Shown here one piece after another: positions 58,205 to 64,000 of a DNA stretch of 64,000 bases; position 1 is the first letter of the stretch; each line of letters starts with the position of its first letter. The DNA lies in assembly GCA_936450465.1 (NCBI GenBank), contig OW388289.1:80679093-80743092 (forward strand). The letters are read 5' to 3'. The notes beneath the pieces are model-generated. The model saw only the letters and a list, made by a program, of their open reading frames with translations. It had not been told where the DNA came from and searched no databases. Origin of the DNA: Gibbula magus. Taxonomy: Eukaryota > Mollusca > Gastropoda > Trochida > Trochidae. Position numbers and translations under genes: made by a program.

Positions 58205-59581
58205 AGAGATAATACATACAGCGCTATATGAAACTCAGAGATAATACATACAGCGCTATATGAAACTCAGAGATAATACATACAGCGCTATATGAAACTC
58301 AGAGATAATACATACAGCGCTATATGAAACTCAGAGATAATACGTACAGCGCTATATGAAACTCATAGATAATACATACAGCGCTATATGAAACTCATAG
58401 ATAATACATACAGCCCTATATGAAACTCAGAGATAATACATACAGCGCTATATGAAACTCAGAGATAATACATACAGCGCTGTATGAAACTCAGAGATAA
58501 TACATACAGCGCTATATGAAACTCAGAGATAATACATACAGCGCTATATGAAACTCAGAGATAATACATACAGAGCTATATGAAACTCAGAGATAATACA
58601 TACAGCGCTATATGAAACTCAGAGATAATACGTACAGCGCTATATGAAACTCATAGATAATACATACAGAGCTATATGAAACTCATAGATAATACATACA
58701 GCCCTATATGAAACTCAGAGATAATACATACAGCCCTATATGAAACTCAGAGATAATACATACAGCGCTGTATGAAACTCAGAGATAATACATACAGAGC
58801 TATATGAAACTCAGAGATAATACATACAGCGCTATATGAAACTCAGAGATAATACGTACAGCGCTATATGAAACTCATAGATAATACATACAGCGCTATA
58901 TGAAACTCATAGATAATACATACAGCCCTATATGAAACTCAGAGATAATACATACAGCGCTATATGAAACTCAGAGATAATACATACAGCGCTGTATGAA
59001 ACTCAGAGATAATACATACAGCGCTATATGAAACTCAGAGATAATACATACAGCGCTATATGAAACTCAGAGATAATACATACAGCGCTATATGAAACTC
59101 AGAGATAATACATACAGAGCTATATGAAACTCAGAGATAATACATACAGCGCTATATGAAACTCAGAGATAATACGTACAGCGCTATATGAAACTCATAG
59201 ATAATACATACAGCGCTATATGAAACTCATAGATAATACATACAGCCCTATATGAAACTCAGAGATAATACATACAGCGCTATATGAAACTCAGAGATAA
59301 TACATACAGCGCTGTATGAAACTCAGAGATAATACATACAGCGCTATATGAAACTCAGAGATAATACATACAGCGCTATATGAAACTCAGAGATAATACA
59401 TACAGCGCTATATGAAACTCAGAGATAATACATACAGCGCTATATGAAACTCAGAGATAATACATACAGCGCTATATGAAACTCAGAGATAATACATACA
59501 GCGCTATATGAAACTCAGAGATAATACATACAGCGCTATATGAAACTCAGAGATAATACATACAGCGCTATATGAAACTCA
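58205..59581. repeat. 32-bp minisatellite grown inside the recombinase gene
   Basis: About 43 units of AGAGATAATACATACAGCGC plus TATATGAAACTC. On the - strand the unit is the gene's own coding sequence for EFHIALYVLSL, which joins the flanking gene pieces directly. Variants (CGTACAG, CATAGATA, GCCCTAT, GAGCTAT, GCTGTAT) recur in the same order. The CGTACAG unit is at 58341, 58629, 58853 and 59173, spaced 9, 7 and 10 units apart, which indicates block duplications. The period of 32 breaks the frame. Confidence 0.95.
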
Positions 59582-59914
59582 GAAGCTGGCATATGCGGGA
59601 TGTCGAATTGATTACACCAGTTCTTAAACATCGAGAATCGGCCCTCATACTGCTTTACAGTAGTCTTAGCTCTAGAATCCAACATGAATTCTGGTAACTT
59701 TTCAGCTAAACTAATCAAAGAAGCGTCTTTCAACTCTCTCTTCTCCTTCCACACACAGTGAAAACACACCTGAAAGAGAATTAGAAAAATATGATAGCCA
59801 AGGCTGAACCCCTGAAGTTTTGATCAAATATTGTTTTAGCTGTGCCTTTAGCAAAGATAATCTTGTCTTTAATTTCCCAAACTTCCGATATACCTCGTTT
59901 GCTCGTTCCGTCAC
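59536..59914 (-). pseudogene. Tyrosine recombinase N-terminal domain, element 2
   Basis: Two overlapping - strand frames. The first (to 59711) leads into LPEFMLDSRAKTTVKQYEGR and FSMFKNWCNQFDIPHMPASE, a SAM-like core-binding domain that precedes tyrosine recombinase catalytic domains. It then enters the 32-bp minisatellite. Confidence 0.75.
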
Positions 59915-60620
59915 GGTTGAACAACCGCGGCCAGAATAGTGCCGATTTCCACATGGGTATCACTAAAGTAGATCTGAATCTGTTGTATAACACAAAATCT
60001 ATCGTTTTGCATATCAGACTGAAAGGTGGTACAACCCAGTTATTGTCACTTGACCAATCCTGCGTGAAAGCGTCTACAGCTTCCGTACCAGGCACCATGA
60101 ACCTTGAATTGAAGCGCTTCAACTTCTTGTTTGTGTGATCTGCAAACCTGTCAACAGTGTACGGTCCCCAATGTTCACTTATCTCTGCAAAGACACTATC
60201 AACTACAGTCCAATCATCCTGATCTCCTACCCTGCTTAACCTGTCTGCCTCCGTATTGTTTCCTCTGGGAATCCACTGGAATTCTGCTTCAATGTTATTA
60301 CGTCTATTGAACACAAAAATGTTGACTGCTAAACGTTGCAACTCCGACACTGTACTGCCATGCTGGGCCACTAGACAAGCAGCTTGGTTATCTGAAAATA
60401 TCTTAAACTGATCTTCCCTTAACTGTACTCACAAAACTACACAAGGCAAGCTCTATCGCTCTCAGTTCCCGCCAGGTTGAGCTCCTCTGCGTCTCTCTGT
60501 CATCCAAGGCAATAAAAATTATTGTCCGTTTGGGGAATAAACGCCCCGCACCCAATACTACTTGCGTTTGTAAAAACAACAAACGTTGGCGAATAATCCA
60601 CTTCAAAGAATTTCCAATTA
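59781..60620 (-). pseudogene. RNase H and following domain, element 2
   Basis: The RNase H part reads FTNASSIGCGAFIPQTDNNF (the usual TDAS Asp is Asn here) and SSTWRELRAIELALCSF in a second frame. The next frame (60371-59781) has WIPRGNNTEADRLSRVGDQD and FADHTNKKLKRFNSRFMVPG, followed by VDAFTQDW, the conserved segment downstream of RNase H in DIRS-type pol. Frame changes near 60400 break it. Confidence 0.75.
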
Positions 60621-60801
60621 AAAGAGGACAAATTACTTCTGCAAAATATCAGTTCAGATACACACTCCTCGGCTGGTCTAAAGTAAAGCGAATCCCAAGT
60701 CCTGCACTCCGAAATCTACTTGTATAAATATCTTGTCATAATTTTACAGACATCTCCAAACACGAATGATAAGGAAAGTATTTTCCGGTTACTTGACCTC
60801 G

Positions 60802-61230
60802 CTAAAAATGTAGGAAAACTAGTTGAACACTGCTCAATGATGTGTGTAACCAAACAGACTTCTCAACATGGTATAGGAAATCTGCTTCTTTAACAAGTAC
60901 AGAATCTTTCTGACATAAGGACTGACTTAAACTATGCCCAAATCCATCATCAAGATAAACAACAATATTCACACCACTGCCTCTCCAATATTTAACAAGA
61001 GGTCTAAGTACTTTGGTGAATATATATGGGACAGATGTCAAACCAAAGGGTAACACAGTAAATTTAAAATATCTAAGCTTGTCAGCAAACCTCCATGAAA
61101 AACCCAAAAACGTTTGTTGTTTCTGGCAAATAACACTATGATGATAGCCTGACTTAAGATCAAACTTAAACATGTAACCGTGCTTTGAAATAAATTGCAA
61201 CGCCGAATGGAAAGGTTAAACGAGACTTAC
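60802..61230 (-). pseudogene. Reverse transcriptase, element 2
   Basis: The - strand reads MFKFDLKSGYHHSVI (first catalytic Asp), QTFLGFSW, RYFKFTVLPFGLTSVPYIFT and VYLDDG (catalytic DD), in a single frame of 132 codons. The N-terminal fingers are shortened and out of frame at 61200-61320. Typical of DIRS/Ngaro-like RT; the thumb is lost after about 60802. Confidence 0.85.
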
Positions 61231-61234
61231 CTTG

Positions 61235-61497
61235 GTTAAGGTGAAGTTTGACCTACATTCTACCAACCAGTCTGGAGTGCCGAAGAGGGGTCACATGAGA
61301 CTTCAAAGCAATATCGTAATCAGGCATCAAGTTAACCAAAAACTAAGATCAACAAGCTTTTGATGAAAAGAAACTTTATATCAGTAATTAAAGCATGTAA
61401 TTCAAGCACATGATCCAAGCATGTCACATTTCCAACTCTACATCATGTGTAAGAAATTGTTCAAAACATTAACACATTTGAAAAATTGAACAGAAAT
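61235..61497. other. Junction between the two DIRS-like elements
   Basis: Non-coding, probably the 3' untranslated end of element 1 joined to the 5'-truncated RT of element 2. No terminal repeat was recognised. Confidence 0.4.
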
Positions 61498-62601
61498 TCA
61501 CTTACTCTTCTTGCAAGACAAAATAGCCTGAGAGAAATTTTCTGAACTGCATTTCGTCAAAGGTTTATTGTAGTATTTGGCAAAAGTTTTAGCTGATGAC
61601 CATCCAGCTCTCTGCAGAATATCAGACACTGGTACACTAGACCTCATCGCAGCAGACACAGAAGCTGATCTAGTACTATGTGCTTTAAATCTATTAGTGT
61701 CTATACCAGCACGACTGAGACCAAGTCGTATCCACCTACTGACTGTATCTCTGGATATTCGAGCATGGGGTTTAATTGTACTGACCAGAAGTCTTGTTTC
61801 TGTACCTCTCAACTGTTCAGTCCTAGCAACATATTCATTAAGAGCAGTGATAGGACAAATACTCCTGTCTGGAGCATAAGCATAAACATCTACTTTGGGA
61901 AAAGTTTTCCCACATCGTGACTGTTTAATATGTTCTTTTAAATAAAAAGTCACCTTTGAGCACTTGTTTTTTATATCAATGTGATCAATATCAAATAAAT
62001 GCAAAGTTTGCCCTCTCTGGGCGGTAGTTAATGAAAATAACAGTACAAGTTTGATTGACAAATTCACTAATGAAAGCTTACGCACAGGCGTTAATTTTCT
62101 CAGATAATCCAACACAACATTAGCATCCCAAATGTCTGAGTATCTAGAGTTAACAGGACGAGCTTGATAAACACCTTTCATAAACCTCTTCATTAGAGGA
62201 TGCTCTCCCACTGGTACAGTGGTAGAGACAATCAGCAAAAACAAAGCACTCTTTCATAAACCTCTTTCTCCCACTGGTACAGTGGAAGAAACAATCAGCA
62301 CAGACAAAGCACTTCTGGCTGTATTCAGACTACTGTAACTCAAACCCTGAGAGTACAGTTCATACATTAAATCCAACAACCTTTCTATAGGGGGTGAAAC
62401 TGAATTAACTTGTTTCCTACAACAAAACTTAATCCATTTGTCCCAGTACGTCTTGTACTGTTTGCGAGTACTTCTTCGCCAGGACTGCAACATAAGGTCG
62501 GCAACTTGCGGAGATATTCCTCTCTCTTGCCACGACTTCCGGAGACTGGAAAAACTCCTAGTGTCATCTGGTTCAACTGTGGGTGAGTGTCCCGACTCCA
62601 C
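61498..62601 (-). pseudogene. Tyrosine recombinase, element 1
   Basis: The N-terminal piece (62601-62254) holds the core-binding domain (MLQSWRRSTRKQYKTYWDKW). The catalytic piece (62244-61498, 248 codons) carries TTAQRGQTLHLFD (first Arg), AHSTRSASVSAAM (HxxR), RAGWSSAKTFAKYY (His/Trp position and catalytic Tyr). The two pieces are separated by a ~70-bp tandem duplication (about 62185-62310; both copies contain CTCCCACTGGTACAGTGG) that puts them out of frame. All expected catalytic residues are present. Confidence 0.85.
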
Positions 62602-63350
62602 GGGAGGGATAGGACCTGGCTTCCCCTTGGGATCATCCTGGGTGTGTCAAACAGAAGATGCAACATATGAGAAAACCAAACTTGTGTTGGCCATATAGGG
62701 GCTACAACAATACCGGTAGCCTCATCAGCAATGATTTTCTGAACACATCGTGATAAGAGACAGAATGGTTGAAAACAGTAAAACTCTTCTGATTGCCAAT
62801 GAAAAGTAAATGCATCAACATGAATTGCACAAGGGTCTGGATGCCATGATATATATTTCGGTAGTTTATTGTTCAACCTTGAGGCAAACAAATCTATTTT
62901 TGCGACAACTGTATCAATAGACATAATCTTTTTGAACACTGACATTTCAAGTGACCACTCTGTCCTGTCCGAAAACTTTCTGGACGCATTGTCTGCTTTT
63001 ACATTGTCAACACCAGCAGGATGAGATATAACAATCTTTACATGATTTTCTATGCATTGTTTGACCATTTCCCTTGTAATTTTATCACACTCTTGTGATA
63101 CCATACCACCCATTTCTCTTACATAGCTGACAGCTTTAGTATTATCACATTGGATGTGAATTACTTTCCTGGATATTTGAGGTTTGAATGATAAAATAGC
63201 TAACAAAATTGCTTTCAGCTCTAAAATATTGATGTGTTAGACTTTCAGATGGTGATCATCTGCCATTAGTGGTGGCACCATTACAGCAGGCACCCCAGCC
63301 TTCTTTACTTGCATCTGTCTGTAGTGTGATATTTGGTGACGACATGATTT
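62560..63350 (-). pseudogene. RNase H and following domain, element 1
   Basis: TLQTDASKEGWGA near 63330 is the first RNase H Asp motif. After a frame change, INILELKAILLAILSF and IHIQCDNTKAVSYVREMGG follow. Then come HPAGVDNVKADNASR and the conserved DIRS-type segment IDLFASRLNNKLPKYISWHP, with DAFTFHW. The 63206-62385 frame is open, but its last part leaves the true frame near 62620. Confidence 0.8.
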
Positions 63351-63403
63351 ATATCTCTTTCTGACTCCTTAATATTTTTAATCCACCACTGGATTTGCTG
63401 TTA

Positions 63404-64000
63404 CTAAGCTGTTGCTAAGAGTGAAACCATTGTATCAAAATTCCAATCATTTTGTCGTAAAGCTTTTACCTTGTCCTTTTCAAGATTTCTGTATTTTAAT
63501 TTCCCATATTCAACTGCAGGAAAACTAGATATCACCTTCCAAATAAAGACTGCTAGGTCTTTGATTGTAAGCTTTTTCTCATGCAGAAGTTTATTTCCTA
63601 AGAACACTAACGTGCTTGCCTTCTCGTCATCCATGATGACTGTCATTCTCACAGAATCAATGTAAAAACCAAGGAACTTTAAATTTTGACTTGGTTCAAG
63701 TTGGGATTTTCTAATATTCACTGTAAAGCCAAGTTTTGTGAATAAGGTGATTGCGTTAAACGCATTTTCTCTGCAAAGGGATTTATCACAGTTGGAAATC
63801 AAACTGTCATCTATATATCCTAGGCAATTCATGGCTTTCCGTCTTAGATAGGAGTAAATTACTTTTGTGAGTTTTGTAAAGATACGACGGGCTGATACCA
63901 GGCCATTCGGCAGACAAGTAAATTGATACAGATTCCCATTGAATCTAAATCTCAAAAACTTTCTGTATGAGCTGTGTATGTTCACAGCGTAATATGCATC
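63404..64000 (-). pseudogene. Reverse transcriptase, element 1 (partial at window edge)
   Basis: The frame starts beyond the window and reads YRKFLRFRFNGNLYQFTCLP, NGLVSARRIFTKL, then LGYIDDSLI with the catalytic DD pair, and LGFTVNIRKSQLEPSQNLKF. It lies upstream of RNase H in the same element. Whether the missing 5' part is intact cannot be judged here. Confidence 0.85.

Larger units (their letters stand above)
57554..61230 (-). mobile_element. DIRS-like retroelement 2 (RT, RNase H, tyrosine recombinase)
   Basis: On the - strand the order is RT (61230-60802), RNase H (about 60620-60370), a linker domain (60371-59781) and a tyrosine recombinase (59769 down to 57557, then 52285-52212). This order is that of DIRS/Ngaro-type elements, which integrate by recombinase instead of integrase. 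The recombinase gene is split by a 32-bp minisatellite and by the CCGG-flanked DNA element. Further frameshifts are present, so the copy is inactive. Confidence 0.85.
61498..64000 (-). mobile_element. DIRS-like retroelement 1, continues beyond the window
   Basis: On the - strand: RT from the window edge to 63404, RNase H with its following domain (about 63345-62560), then tyrosine recombinase (62601-61498). It is better preserved than element 2, but has frameshifts in RNase H and a local duplication in the recombinase. The 5' part is off the window. Confidence 0.85.

Overview
The window looks like nuclear DNA of a marine mollusc, most likely a gastropod such as an abalone. This is an inference from three things: secreted chitin-binding genes with phase-1 introns, a SINE-type 3' end that runs into a CTCA microsatellite, and a mixed load of LINE, Penelope-like, DIRS-like, Tc1/mariner and hairpin elements. 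Nothing bacterial, phage or organellar is visible. No assembly or database could be consulted, so family names rest on motifs read directly.

Layout. The only host genes I can support are three paralogues on the + strand, at 5982-10062, 11808-20692 and 34669-42955. Each has a TATAAAG box about 50-75 bases before the ATG, a signal-peptide exon, a middle exon coding one six-cysteine chitin-binding (peritrophin-A/CBM14-like) domain, and a last exon coding a second one. All splice junctions are phase 1. The predicted proteins are 141, 173 and 195 residues. They look like a tandemly duplicated family of small secreted chitin-binding proteins (shell, cuticle, mucus or gut lining; the role is not visible from sequence).

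Introns and intergenic DNA are filled with repeats. Intron 1 of the second gene holds two large minisatellites: a 25-bp AT-rich array (12.72-13.51 kb) and a 39-bp array (about 14.3-19.35 kb). The 39-bp array keeps a 1096-codon frame open only because its period is a multiple of three. Between genes 2 and 3 lies an APE-type LINE (27.7-33.1 kb) with a 2A-like peptide motif at its N-terminus. It is split by a Penelope-like GIY-YIG fragment, a SINE, a short hairpin element and a hairpin/MITE block. The 36-51 kb stretch carries many short inverted-repeat elements and an internally deleted mariner.

The right end (51.3-64 kb) holds two DIRS-like tyrosine-recombinase retroelements on the - strand. 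The second one is broken twice inside its recombinase gene. One break is a 32-bp minisatellite grown from the gene's own codons. The other is a 5.3-kb DNA element with TGTA...TACA ends and CCGG target duplications (Ginger-like ends), which carries an intron-containing Mutator-like transposase remnant.
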